In this document: one piece after another, positions 8,293 to 16,148 of the stretch
How positions within the stretch are numbered: position 1 is the stretch's first letter
Layout: every line of letters starts with the position of its first letter
From: Sphingomonadaceae bacterium
GTDB taxonomy: Bacteria > Pseudomonadota > Alphaproteobacteria > Sphingomonadales > Sphingomonadaceae
Length of the DNA: 64,000 bases
Direction of reading: 5' to 3'
Assembly (NCBI GenBank): GCA_947477745.1
Contig: CANJUF010000009.1
Span: forward strand, 1 to 64,000
Position numbers and translations under genes: made by a program
Notes under the pieces: generated by a model
Databases searched by the model: none
The model's input: only the letters and a program-made list of their open reading frames with translations
Told to the model about the DNA's origin: nothing

Positions 8293-9354
8293 ATGGGCAT
8301 GAAGGTTCTTCCCACCGAAGAGCAGGTGATGTTCCGCGATGCGGCGCGCCGCTGGACCGAGCAGGAAGCGAAATCGGGCGCTGACATGGCTGCGCAGTGG
8401 GCGCAATTTGCCGAGCTGGGCTGGCTGATGATCGCGCTGCCCGAAGACGCCGGAGGCCTTGACGGGGATGTCTATGACAACGCCATCATCGCCGAGGAAT
8501 TGGGCAGGGGACTGGTCCAGGCGCCTTATGTCGGCGTGGCCGTCACCGCGACTCAGGCGCTGCTCGCGCTTGCGCCCGACCGGCTTGAGGCCGTGGCGTC
8601 GGGCGAGGAGATTCCGCTGCTGGCGCACGTCGAGGCGGGGCAGGGCGGCGATCCCTCATGGGTTGAAACACGGGCCGAGCCGGCGGGCGAGGGCTGGGTG
8701 CTGAACGGCACGAAGACCGCGATATTGGGCGCGCCGCTGGCGACGGGCTTCCTCGTTTCGGCCAAGACGCCGGACGGGAAGATCGGTCTGTTCGAGGTGG
8801 CCGCCGGGGCCGGGCACCTGCGCGAATATCTCTATTTCGACATGCGGCCCGCTGGCGATCTGGTGCTCGAAGCCACACCCGCGACGTTGATCTCGGCCGA
8901 TGCGCTTGCCGCGATCACCTATGCGATCGACTGCGAGCATGTGGTCGAGAGCGCCGAGGCCGTCGGCGTGATGAACACCGCGTTCGAGCTGACTCGCGAA
9001 TATCTCAACACGCGGCAGCAATATGGCCAGTTGATCGGCCAGTTCCAGGCATTGCAGCACCGGCTGGCCGACATGTTCATCGAGCTCGAGCAATCGCGCT
9101 CGGTGGTGCTGCGGGGATTGGATGCGCTGGTGCGCAACGGGCCTGACCGTTCGGCCATGGCTGCGGCTTGCCGCGTCAAAGTGGCGCAGGCCGGGCACTT
9201 CGTCGGCGCGCAGGGCATCCAGCTTCACGGCGGCATCGGCGTGACCGAGGAATATCCGGTCGGCCACCACTTCCGGCAGCTTATCGCCTTCGAAATGCGC
9301 CACGGCGGCGCGGGCGCACAGGTTGAGCGCTATGCGGGCATGATGGAATTGTGA
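8293..9354 (+). CDS. Acyl-CoA dehydrogenase, short subunit of a probable heteromeric pair, 353 aa
   Basis: A short acyl-CoA dehydrogenase with the family C-terminal helical domain: NTRQQYGQLIGQFQALQHR and GAQGIQLHGGIGVTEEYPVG. The central beta domain is reduced and the C-terminus ends soon after the HGGIG motif. Together with the adjacent 409-residue gene it probably forms one alpha2beta2 enzyme in which each half contributes part of the FAD and substrate site. It is the last gene of the plus-strand group and is followed by an intergenic repeat. Confidence 0.91.
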   Translation: MGMKVLPTEEQVMFRDAARRWTEQEAKSGADMAAQWAQFAELGWLMIALPEDAGGLDGDVYDNAIIAEELGRGLVQAPYVGVAVTATQALLALAPDRLEAVASGEEIPLLAHVEAGQGGDPSWVETRAEPAGEGWVLNGTKTAILGAPLATGFLVSAKTPDGKIGLFEVAAGAGHLREYLYFDMRPAGDLVLEATPATLISADALAAITYAIDCEHVVESAEAVGVMNTAFELTREYLNTRQQYGQLIGQFQALQHRLADMFIELEQSRSVVLRGLDALVRNGPDRSAMAAACRVKVAQAGHFVGAQGIQLHGGIGVTEEYPVGHHFRQLIAFEMRHGGAGAQVERYAGMMEL

Positions 9355-9360
9355 GCCATA

Positions 9361-9446
9361 TCGTCATTGCGAGGCCGCAAGGCCGAAGCAATCCAGAGCG
9401 AACGTGCGCTTTACCCTGGATTGCTTCGCTACGCTCGCAATGACGA
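9361..9446. repeat. Palindromic intergenic repeat, family A copy 1
   Basis: An 86-bp imperfect palindrome whose ends are TCGTCATTGCGAG and CTCGCAATGACGA. Inner segments GCAATCCAG and CTGGATTGC are also inverted. It lies between convergent genes (dehydrogenase and enoyl-CoA hydratase) and could fold into a bidirectional transcript-end structure. A second, diverged copy is at 26458-26563. Confidence 0.85.
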
Positions 9447-9452
9447 AGGTCG

Positions 9453-10223
9453 CTACTTGCCCTTGAACTCGGGCTTGCGCTTTTCAAGGAAGGCGCTGGT
9501 GCCTTCGGTGCGGTCTTCGCTGGCGAACAGAAGTTGGAAGATCTTGTTCTCGAAGGCGAGCGCGGTCGGCAGCGAGGCTTCCGCGCCCATGATCACAGCC
9601 TGCTTGCTTCCTTCGATCGCGAGCGGGGGCAGGCGCGCGATCTTCTCGGCGAGCTTGAGCGCATGGCTCTGCACTTCGGCTTCGGGCACAACCTCGGATA
9701 TCAGGCCGATCTCGTAAGCGGTCTGCGCCGGGATCTGGTCGCCAGTCATCAGCCAGCGCATCGCCTGGTACTTGCCGGTGGCGCGCACGAAACGCTGGGT
9801 GCCCCCAGCGCCGGGCATGATGCCGAGCCGCACTTCGGGCTGGCCGAGCTTGGTTTCGTCCCCGGCGATGATGATGTCGCAGTGCAGCGCCATTTCGCAG
9901 CCGCCGCCCAGCGCATAGCCGTTGACCGCCGCGATAATCGGCTTGCGGCAGGAATCGAGCGCGTCCCAGGCGACGCGCGACAGGCGGAACTGCTTGTCGA
10001 GCACGCTGCGCTTGCTGAGTTCGGCAACGTCGGCCCCTGCGGCGAACACTTTCTCGCCGCCGGTGAGCACGATCACCCGGGTCTCGTCGTCCTCGTTGAG
10101 CTGGTTGACGATCTCGGCAATCTGCTGGCGCACCGAAAGGCTGAGCGCGTTCATCGCTTCGGGCCGGTCGATGCGGATGACGGCGACGTGGTCGGACGGG
10201 CGGCTCAGCGAAACTTCAGGCAT
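9453..10223 (-). CDS. Enoyl-CoA hydratase, canonical active site, 256 aa
   Basis: Hydrates trans-2-enoyl-CoA to 3-hydroxyacyl-CoA. Unlike the other three crotonases here it keeps both catalytic glutamates: NGYALGGGCEMALHCD and LGQPEVRLGIMPGAGGTQR. The first oxyanion segment is GEKVFAAGADVAEL. I start it at the ATG with first base 10223 (MPEVSLSRP); the longer frame upstream is a shadow of the neighbouring gene. It is the last gene of a minus-strand set with the MDMPI-fold and FAS1-like dehydratase genes. Confidence 0.93.
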   Translation of the reverse strand: MPEVSLSRPSDHVAVIRIDRPEAMNALSLSVRQQIAEIVNQLNEDDETRVIVLTGGEKVFAAGADVAELSKRSVLDKQFRLSRVAWDALDSCRKPIIAAVNGYALGGGCEMALHCDIIIAGDETKLGQPEVRLGIMPGAGGTQRFVRATGKYQAMRWLMTGDQIPAQTAYEIGLISEVVPEAEVQSHALKLAEKIARLPPLAIEGSKQAVIMGAEASLPTALAFENKIFQLLFASEDRTEGTSAFLEKRKPEFKGK

Positions 10224-10243
10224 GGGTGCTCCCCGGATATTCG

Positions 10244-11038
10244 TTACTTGGGCACCTTGAGCGTGCCGGGCTTGGGCGGATCGGCGGGCACTCCGGCAAA
10301 GGCCTGGGCGATCGCCATCCACGCCTTGGCATTGTCGCCCTCGCATTTCAAACCGGTATCGGCGACGTTGCGCGATTGCACCACCACGAGCGCGAAATCG
10401 AGCGCGCTGCCCGAGACCAGTCCCTCGGCATCCGGGTTCCACAGCCATTGCTCGCCAGCCGGAGACGTCAATTCGACGCGGGCGACTGGCGGGCGCTCAA
10501 GCTTGCGGTTGGCGAAGCTCCAGCCCTGGGTGCGCACGCCAAGCTCGCAAACGCCCTTGATGCGATCGGTGGGCGTGCGGGTTTTGCCCAGCACGTCCCA
10601 GATCCGCTGGCTGTGCGCCCAGGTTTCCATCTGGCGCGCGCCTGCGAAGGAATCGGGGCGCATCGGCGGGCCGAACCAGGGCAGCTTGTCGTCACCGACG
10701 ACCTGTTCGAGCTTGCCGATAAGTTCGCGCCAGCCTTTGTTCCACAGCGCGAGAAGGTCGGCGCGCGGGAGCGCGTTCCAGGTTTCGCGCGCGACATCGT
10801 AATGGCTCTTGCCGCTGGCCTGATAGGTGCGCACCGACTTGACGAAGTCATCCCAGCCGGCGGGATCGGTGACGGCCCTTGCGCCCCACATGTCGACCTG
10901 ATGCAGGTGCATCACCTGATCGGCGATGGTCCAGTCCTTGTAGTCGGTGACGAGGTTCCAGTCCGCATCGGACAGGCCCCCCAGCAGCTGTTCGAGCTCT
11001 TCGCACTCCTCGCGCAGCCATTCGATCGCTTGAGACAT
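10244..11038 (-). CDS. MDMPI/DinB-fold protein of the TIGR03084 type, 264 aa
   Basis: The N-terminal four-helix part resembles the mycothiol-dependent maleylpyruvate isomerase/DinB metal-binding fold: IADQVMHLHQVD supplies a histidine, and METWAHSQ gives an E-x3-H pair, matching the zinc ligands of that fold. The C-terminal part (after about residue 165) is a separate beta-rich domain. Members are often found beside CoA-ester catabolism genes; the reaction is not established. Alphaproteobacteria do not make mycothiol, so a different thiol or none must be used. It lies 20 bp before the enoyl-CoA hydratase. Confidence 0.8.
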   Translation of the reverse strand: MSQAIEWLREECEELEQLLGGLSDADWNLVTDYKDWTIADQVMHLHQVDMWGARAVTDPAGWDDFVKSVRTYQASGKSHYDVARETWNALPRADLLALWNKGWRELIGKLEQVVGDDKLPWFGPPMRPDSFAGARQMETWAHSQRIWDVLGKTRTPTDRIKGVCELGVRTQGWSFANRKLERPPVARVELTSPAGEQWLWNPDAEGLVSGSALDFALVVVQSRNVADTGLKCEGDNAKAWMAIAQAFAGVPADPPKPGTLKVPK

Positions 11039-11058
11039 TAGCGCCTTCCCAAATGTTC

Positions 11059-11088
11059 GTGGCGGCCCGGACTTCTCCAGACCGCCAC
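11059..11088 (-). terminator. Intercistronic hairpin between FAS1-like dehydratase and MDMPI-fold genes
   Basis: In the minus-strand transcript GTGGCGGTCTGG and CCGGGCCGCCAC can form a 12-bp stem (two G-U pairs) around a 6-nt loop. It sits in the 79-bp gap of this gene set and has no T-run, so partial termination or RNA processing that sets relative expression is more likely than full termination. Confidence 0.4.
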
Positions 11089-11117
11089 TTCCTCTCCCAA
11101 GGAACAGTGTGATCCGA

Positions 11118-12383
11118 TCAGGGCGTCTTGCGGCGGTACGGCGTCGGCGCGGGCGGCTCGGGCAGCTTGACCGGGCCATGTTCGCGGCTGGCGACCATGA
11201 TCGTCGAGGTCGCGTTGATGTTGTCGTTGCCGCGCTGGTTGGTGCCGCGCAGCACAACCTCGATCACCGGGCCAAGCTTGGGATCGATCCGCTTGTCGAC
11301 GATCTCACCCGTCATCCAGGTGACGTCGCCGGTATAGTTGAAGCGGCGGAATTCGAACTTGATGCGGTGGATGAAGGCATCGTCGCCGGCATAGTTGGTC
11401 AGGAAATTGCTGACGTGGAACTGACGGACCGCGCCGATGTCGTACATCATCTTGACGCCGACCTTTTCGGCCAGGTCCTTGTCCCAGTGGACGCGCTGCA
11501 GCGAATCCCAGGCGTTGAACTCGTCGCGCGTGTAGAACCCGCGCAGCTTCTTGCGGCCTTCGTAAGCGAGGCGGTTCGGCCAGCAGCCATAGAGGATCCA
11601 GCCGGTGCCCATGTGCATGTTGATCAGGTCGGTAATCTGGAACGGACCCTTGACCATCTTGGGCAGCGAAGTGCCGACCTCGACATCTTCGTAATAGAGC
11701 GTGTCGGCGCCGCGACGATATTCGTTATCGTAGCAGTCCTCGATCTCCTTCATTTCCTCGTCGGTGTAGAAGGCAGGCTCTTCCTTGGCGTACTTGTCCT
11801 TGGAGGCATCGGTGCGCTTCTTGCGCTCGGCGTGGACGAACCAGTCAACCCCGTCGACATAGACCTTGTCGTTCTCGTCCCACATGCAAAGGCCGTTGGT
11901 AACGATGGCCGAACGGCCGGCATATTCCGATTCCTTGACGTCGACCTGCTTGACGTAGCGCGAGCGCCACAGCTTCACTCCTTCGGTGATCGGCGCCCAA
12001 TAGAAGTTCTCGCCGCCCGAATGGAACAGCTGCACGCCCCGCAGCGCCTTGCTGGTTTCCTTCTCGAATTCCGGGTCGTCAAACATCCGGTTACCCATGA
12101 TGCCCATCGACTTCTCGAAGGCGGGTGGGGCTATGGTCTGGCCCCAGCGGGTATTCTTGGCATATTCCGGATCGCAATAGAGCGGATTGTCGTCACCGAT
12201 GCAGTACGAGAACCGGCGCATGGCGTCGGCCGTGGCGATGGTGTTCCACGGCTCATCGGTGAAGCCGGTGCGCACTGTCGGGTTGGGATAGCCGATGCGA
12301 TCGCGCATCAGCTGGATCGATTCGTCGCTCAGCATGCTGCGGACGAGGCCATCGTCCGTGGTCTTTTCGCTCGTCGTGGCCAT
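11118..12383 (-). CDS. FAS1-like/MaoC-type double hotdog dehydratase, 421 aa
   Basis: Two hotdog halves: the N-terminal half has FSYCIGDDNPLYCDPEYA, the FAS1-like dehydratase form of the MaoC motif in which the usual histidine of NPLH is tyrosine. The C-terminal half begins near residue 195 (YYEDVEVGTSLP) and contains YDIGAVRQFHV. Such proteins hydrate or dehydrate CoA esters, often bulky ones. I chose the ATG at 12383, which has AGGAG nine bases upstream, over an upstream GTG at 12401. It is the first gene of its minus-strand set and diverges from a ligase across the duplicated palindrome at 12404-12476. Confidence 0.85.
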   Translation of the reverse strand: MATTSEKTTDDGLVRSMLSDESIQLMRDRIGYPNPTVRTGFTDEPWNTIATADAMRRFSYCIGDDNPLYCDPEYAKNTRWGQTIAPPAFEKSMGIMGNRMFDDPEFEKETSKALRGVQLFHSGGENFYWAPITEGVKLWRSRYVKQVDVKESEYAGRSAIVTNGLCMWDENDKVYVDGVDWFVHAERKKRTDASKDKYAKEEPAFYTDEEMKEIEDCYDNEYRRGADTLYYEDVEVGTSLPKMVKGPFQITDLINMHMGTGWILYGCWPNRLAYEGRKKLRGFYTRDEFNAWDSLQRVHWDKDLAEKVGVKMMYDIGAVRQFHVSNFLTNYAGDDAFIHRIKFEFRRFNYTGDVTWMTGEIVDKRIDPKLGPVIEVVLRGTNQRGNDNINATSTIMVASREHGPVKLPEPPAPTPYRRKTP

Positions 12384-12403
12384 TTCTTTTCGCTCCTGCA
12401 CTG

Positions 12404-12421
12404 AATAGGGTGTCCTCTATT
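12404..12421. promoter_or_regulatory. Putative operator, copy 1 (AATAGGGTGTCCTCTATT)
   Basis: An 18-bp imperfect palindrome that shares 15 of its 18 positions with copy 2 at 12459-12476. It lies just upstream of the FAS1-like dehydratase start. Two near-identical palindromes in one divergent promoter region argue for a dimeric repressor site. No gene for an obvious cognate regulator adjoins it. Confidence 0.6.
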
Positions 12422-12458
12422 GGCGCGATTCGGGGGGCATGTCGAGTCCAAATCCACC

Positions 12459-12476
12459 AATAGAGGGTCCTCTATT
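12459..12476. promoter_or_regulatory. Putative operator, copy 2 (AATAGAGGGTCCTCTATT)
   Basis: A perfect palindrome with 8-bp arms and a GT centre, extendable to 9-bp arms with the flanking C and G. Its centre is 55 bp from that of copy 1 and it lies 34-51 bp upstream of the ligase GTG start, so it is placed to control the divergent dehydratase and ligase operons together. Confidence 0.65.
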
Positions 12477-12509
12477 GCGCTTCCATGATCACGGAGATAT
12501 GGCAATCGC

Positions 12510-13973
12510 GTGTCCGAGGCTGGTTCCAACGCATCGATTCCGCCGATCCCGCCGCTGCTCGCTGCGGGCAGCGAGCCTGCCGTGCATTTCGCCGGACAAT
12601 GGTACAGCGGCGACTGGATGGCTGGCACTGCCCGGGCCGTACTGGACGCGGCGGGACCGCACGGCGCGATCGCATTGGTCGCACGCAACCGTCCGGCGCA
12701 TGTCGCGGTCATGGCGGGCGCGCTCGATGCGGGCCGGCCCTTGACGATGGTGCATTCGGCGCAGAGCCCGGCCCGGCTCGCCGCCGATATCGAACGCCTG
12801 CGCAGGCCAACGGTGGTGGCGGAACGCGGCGACTGGACCGAAGAGGCTCTCGCTGCCGCGCGCAAGGTAGGCAGCGCGGCGATTGCAGTGTCGGATGGAG
12901 ACGATTGCAGCATCGTTGCCGTGCTGTCGCAGCGGGGCGAAGGACCGTTCGATGAGCCGCCGGCGGGAACCGCGCTGGAACTGCTGTCTTCGGGCACCAC
13001 CGGCGCGCCCAAGCAGGTGCCCTTGAGCCGCGCAACGGTGGCGCGCTCGCTCGCCGCCAACAGCACCATGTTTGCCGGCAGCGACGGCGCCAAGCCGCAG
13101 ATCATGGCCGCGCCGCTCGGCAACATTTCGGGCCTCGGTTATGCCATGGCGCCATTGATGAACCGCCAGCCGCTGGTGCTGCTTGACCGGTTCCGCCCGG
13201 CGGAATGGGCCGCAGCGATCCGTGAGTTCCAGCCGACACGCGGCTCACTGCCGCCAGCCGGGATCCGCATGATGCTCGATAGCGAGGTGCCCGCGGAATG
13301 GCTCGCCAGCCTTGAGGTCGTGGGCGTCGGCGGCGGCAGCATCGATCCCCGGCTTCAGGCCGAGTTCGAGGAGAAATACGGCGTCGCCGTCACGCTTGCC
13401 TATGGGGCGACCGAATTTGCAGGCGTGGTCGCGGCCTGGTCGACCGATCTCTACCGCGAATACGGCAAAAGCAAGCGCGGCAGTTCCGGCCGTGCGATAC
13501 CTTCTGCCAGGCTGCGCGTGATCGATGCCGTCACTGGCGCGGAGCTGCCCCCGGGCGAGCAAGGCGTACTCGAGGTCCAGGCCGAAAGGATCGGGCCGGA
13601 CTGGATCCGCACCACCGACCTTGCCCATATAGACGCCGACGGTTTCGTGTTCCTCCATGGCCGCGCTGATGGCGCGATCAATCGCGGCGGCTTCAAGGTC
13701 ATGCCCGAGACGATCGCCGCCGCGCTGTGCCAGCATCCCGCCGTTGCGGACGCCGCCGCGCTGGGCATCGCTGATGCGCGGCTTGGCGAAGTGCCGGTTG
13801 CCGCTGTCGAACTCGTCGCGGGAGCAGATGCCAGTTCCGATGAATTGCGGGCTTACCTTTCGGACAGGTTGCTGGCCTGGCAGCAACCGGTAGACATTCG
13901 CGTTCTTGACGCGCTACCGCGCAACCAGTCGCTCAAAGTGGCGCTTGGAGAGTTGAAGGTGCTGTTTTCATGA
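12510..13973 (+). CDS. AMP-dependent acyl-CoA ligase, 487 aa
   Basis: ANL-superfamily ligase with SSGTTGAPKQVP as P-loop, TLAYGATEFAG as the adenine/A5 region, RTTDLAHIDADGFVFLHGR, INRGGFKVMP and a C-terminal NQSLKV lysine. It begins with GTG at 12510; no in-frame ATG is well placed, and a GGAG lies about 13 bases upstream. The end overlaps the next dehydrogenase by 4 bp. It closely resembles the ligase at 24912 in layout (same shortened C-terminal ending), so the two are probably paralogues for related acids. Confidence 0.91.
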   Translation: MSEAGSNASIPPIPPLLAAGSEPAVHFAGQWYSGDWMAGTARAVLDAAGPHGAIALVARNRPAHVAVMAGALDAGRPLTMVHSAQSPARLAADIERLRRPTVVAERGDWTEEALAAARKVGSAAIAVSDGDDCSIVAVLSQRGEGPFDEPPAGTALELLSSGTTGAPKQVPLSRATVARSLAANSTMFAGSDGAKPQIMAAPLGNISGLGYAMAPLMNRQPLVLLDRFRPAEWAAAIREFQPTRGSLPPAGIRMMLDSEVPAEWLASLEVVGVGGGSIDPRLQAEFEEKYGVAVTLAYGATEFAGVVAAWSTDLYREYGKSKRGSSGRAIPSARLRVIDAVTGAELPPGEQGVLEVQAERIGPDWIRTTDLAHIDADGFVFLHGRADGAINRGGFKVMPETIAAALCQHPAVADAAALGIADARLGEVPVAAVELVAGADASSDELRAYLSDRLLAWQQPVDIRVLDALPRNQSLKVALGELKVLFS

Positions 13974-15121
13974 AGATCGTCGAATCCGCGCAGCTCAAAC
14001 AGTTTCGCGAGCAATGCCGTGACTGGCTTGCCGACAACGTCCCGAAAGACCGCCCGGACGACGGCGAGGCGATGCGCGATTTCGACCTTGCCTGGCAGGC
14101 CAGGCAGTTCGAAGGCGGCTGGGCCGGGATCAACTGGCCCACGGAATATGGCGGTCGCGGCGCCTCCGTGCTCGAACAGCTGATCTGGCACGAGGAATAT
14201 GCGCTGGCGGGCGGACCGCCCTCGGGCTGCATGTTCGTGGCCTTGAGCCATGCGGGGCCGACGCTGATCGTTTCGGGCAACGAAGAACAGAAATCGCGCT
14301 ACCTGCCGACCATTCTCAACGGCACCGAGAACTGGTGCCAGGGCTTTTCCGAGCCGGGCGCAGGCTCCGACCTCGCCAGCCTCAAATGCAAGGGCGAGAT
14401 CGATGGCGACGATCTGGTCATCAACGGCACCAAGATCTGGACGACTTACGCTCAGCACGCTCGCTGGCAGGAATTGCTGGTGCGCACCGATCCGGGCGAG
14501 ACACGGCATCGCGGCCTGACTTGGATCATCGGCGATATGCAGGCTCCCGGCCTCGAAGTGCGGCCGATCCGCACCATGGCGGGCCTCGAACACTTCGCAC
14601 AGTGCTTCTACGACGACGTGCGCATCCCGCTGAAAAACGTGGTGGGCGAGGTCAACCAGGGCTGGAAGACGGCGATGACCACGCTTGGCTTCGAGCGCGG
14701 CACCGGCACCGTCGCGCACCAGATCGAACTGGCGACGCGGGTCGACCGGGTGATCGAGGCGGTAAAGTCGGCTCCGGGAGGCGCGGACGAAGCGCAGCTC
14801 GAGATGCTCGCGGTGCTCAAGTCCGAAGTGATGGCGCTGCGCTCGATGACCGCGGCTTCGATCTCGCGCGGCATGCACGAGACAGTGCCCGGCGCGGAAG
14901 GCAATATCGTCGCGCTCTATTTCGGCGAGCTGACTCGCCGGGTAAACGCGGCAGCCTTCGATCTGCTTGGCCCCCATTCGCTCGAGCGCGCGGGCTATAA
15001 TTATCCGGCGCATTTCCTCGAATGCTTCAAGTGGGCAATCGGCGGCGGCACTTCCGAAATCCGGCGCAACACCATCGGCGAGCGTGTGCTCGGCCTGCCT
15101 AAGGGACCAAAAGCGGTATGA
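13970..15121 (+). CDS. Acyl-CoA dehydrogenase, large subunit of a second probable heteromeric pair, 383 aa
   Basis: GFSEPGAGSDLASLK in the middle domain and a C-terminal FKWAIGGGTSEIRRNTIGER place it with the FadE large subunits of steroid-type alpha2beta2 dehydrogenases. As in the 7059 gene, the canonical YEG glutamate is replaced (IGGGTSEI). It overlaps the ligase before it and the short subunit after it by 4 bp each, which gives strong translational coupling and fits an obligate complex. Confidence 0.93.
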   Translation: MKIVESAQLKQFREQCRDWLADNVPKDRPDDGEAMRDFDLAWQARQFEGGWAGINWPTEYGGRGASVLEQLIWHEEYALAGGPPSGCMFVALSHAGPTLIVSGNEEQKSRYLPTILNGTENWCQGFSEPGAGSDLASLKCKGEIDGDDLVINGTKIWTTYAQHARWQELLVRTDPGETRHRGLTWIIGDMQAPGLEVRPIRTMAGLEHFAQCFYDDVRIPLKNVVGEVNQGWKTAMTTLGFERGTGTVAHQIELATRVDRVIEAVKSAPGGADEAQLEMLAVLKSEVMALRSMTAASISRGMHETVPGAEGNIVALYFGELTRRVNAAAFDLLGPHSLERAGYNYPAHFLECFKWAIGGGTSEIRRNTIGERVLGLPKGPKAV

Positions 15122-16065
15122 TCGTCGATCTCATTCCCGATGAAGACCAGAGCGCGATCGAGGACACGATCGTCTCGTTCCTGTCCGATATGCTGCCGGT
15201 CGAGCGCCTGCGCGATGCGGCGAGCCACGGCGGCGCGGCGGAAAGCGCGGTGTGGAGCCAGCTTTGCGAACTGGGCCTGTTCGGTCTTGGCCTTCCCGAA
15301 GAGCAGGGCGGGCTTGGCCTTGGCCTGCCCGAGGAAGTGCTGGTCGCGCGAGCGCTTGGCCGCAATCTCGTTTCGCCCGGCGTGCTGGCGCAGCTTTGCG
15401 CTCCGCACCTCACCAGTGACGAGAGCGTGCGCGACGCGCTGATCGCGGGCGAGGCGCGCGCCGCTTTTGCGATTGACCAAGCCTATGTGCTCGATGGTGA
15501 AGGCGCGGACTGGATCGTCGTGTTCGGCCCCGGCGGGGCGTCGCTGCGCGCGCGCGGTGAGCTAACTCTGGCCGCTACCCACGGCGGGCTCGACCATACC
15601 ATGCACTTCGAGCGGATCGAGGGCGGGGCCGGCAACACGCAGCCCGCGCTGCGCCTAGAGGTGCTGATCGCGGCTTACCTCACTGGCATTGCCCAGGCCG
15701 CGACCGACATGGCGGTCGAATACGCCAAGACGCGCGAACAGTTCGGCCAGCCGATCGGCGCGTTCCAGGCGATCAAGCACAGCTGCGCCGACATGGCGAC
15801 GCGCGCCTCGGCTGCCGACACCCAGACGCTCTATGCCGCCACCGTGTTCGGCGCTGGCGAGGACGACGCGGTCGAAGCAGCGGCGGCTCGCACCCTCGCC
15901 AAGCGCGCCGCCTTCGAAAATGCCAAGGCCAATATCCAGACGCATGGCGGCATGGGTTTCACCGCCGAGTGCGACGCGCACCTGTTCCTCAAGCGCGCGA
16001 TGGTGATGGACATGCTCGGCAGCGATTCGCGGGCGAGGCGGGCGGCGCTGACCGCGACAGCATAG
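15118..16065 (+). CDS. Acyl-CoA dehydrogenase, short subunit of the second pair, 315 aa
   Basis: At 315 residues it is clearly shorter than the usual 380. Recognisable segments are LGLPEEQGGLGLGLPEEV near the N-terminus, KTREQFGQPIGAFQAIKH and IQTHGGMGFTAECDAHLFLKR. The middle beta domain is much reduced, as in the small partner subunits of heteromeric acyl-CoA dehydrogenases. Its ATG overlaps the stop of the large subunit. Last gene of this operon; a family-B intergenic repeat follows 6 bp later. Confidence 0.9.
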   Translation: MIVDLIPDEDQSAIEDTIVSFLSDMLPVERLRDAASHGGAAESAVWSQLCELGLFGLGLPEEQGGLGLGLPEEVLVARALGRNLVSPGVLAQLCAPHLTSDESVRDALIAGEARAAFAIDQAYVLDGEGADWIVVFGPGGASLRARGELTLAATHGGLDHTMHFERIEGGAGNTQPALRLEVLIAAYLTGIAQAATDMAVEYAKTREQFGQPIGAFQAIKHSCADMATRASAADTQTLYAATVFGAGEDDAVEAAAARTLAKRAAFENAKANIQTHGGMGFTAECDAHLFLKRAMVMDMLGSDSRARRAALTATA

Positions 16066-16071
16066 TTTGCC

Positions 16072-16142
16072 CGTCATTCCGGCGTAGGCCGGAATCCAGT
16101 CCTGCTGCAGGTCGCTGGATCCCGGCCTGCGCCGGGGTGACG
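16072..16142. repeat. Palindromic intergenic repeat, family B copy 1
   Basis: A 71-bp imperfect palindrome starting CGTCATTCCGGC and ending GCCGGGGTGACG, with inner GGCCGGAATCCAG and CTGGATCCCGGCC segments. It lies between two convergent dehydrogenase genes. Related copies are at 23007 (same orientation) and 60329 (reverse orientation). Confidence 0.87.
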
Positions 16143-16148
16143 ATTATG

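Noticed and set aside
9361..9446. CRISPR-like repeat
   Set aside because: A single palindromic element without regularly spaced repeats or cas genes.
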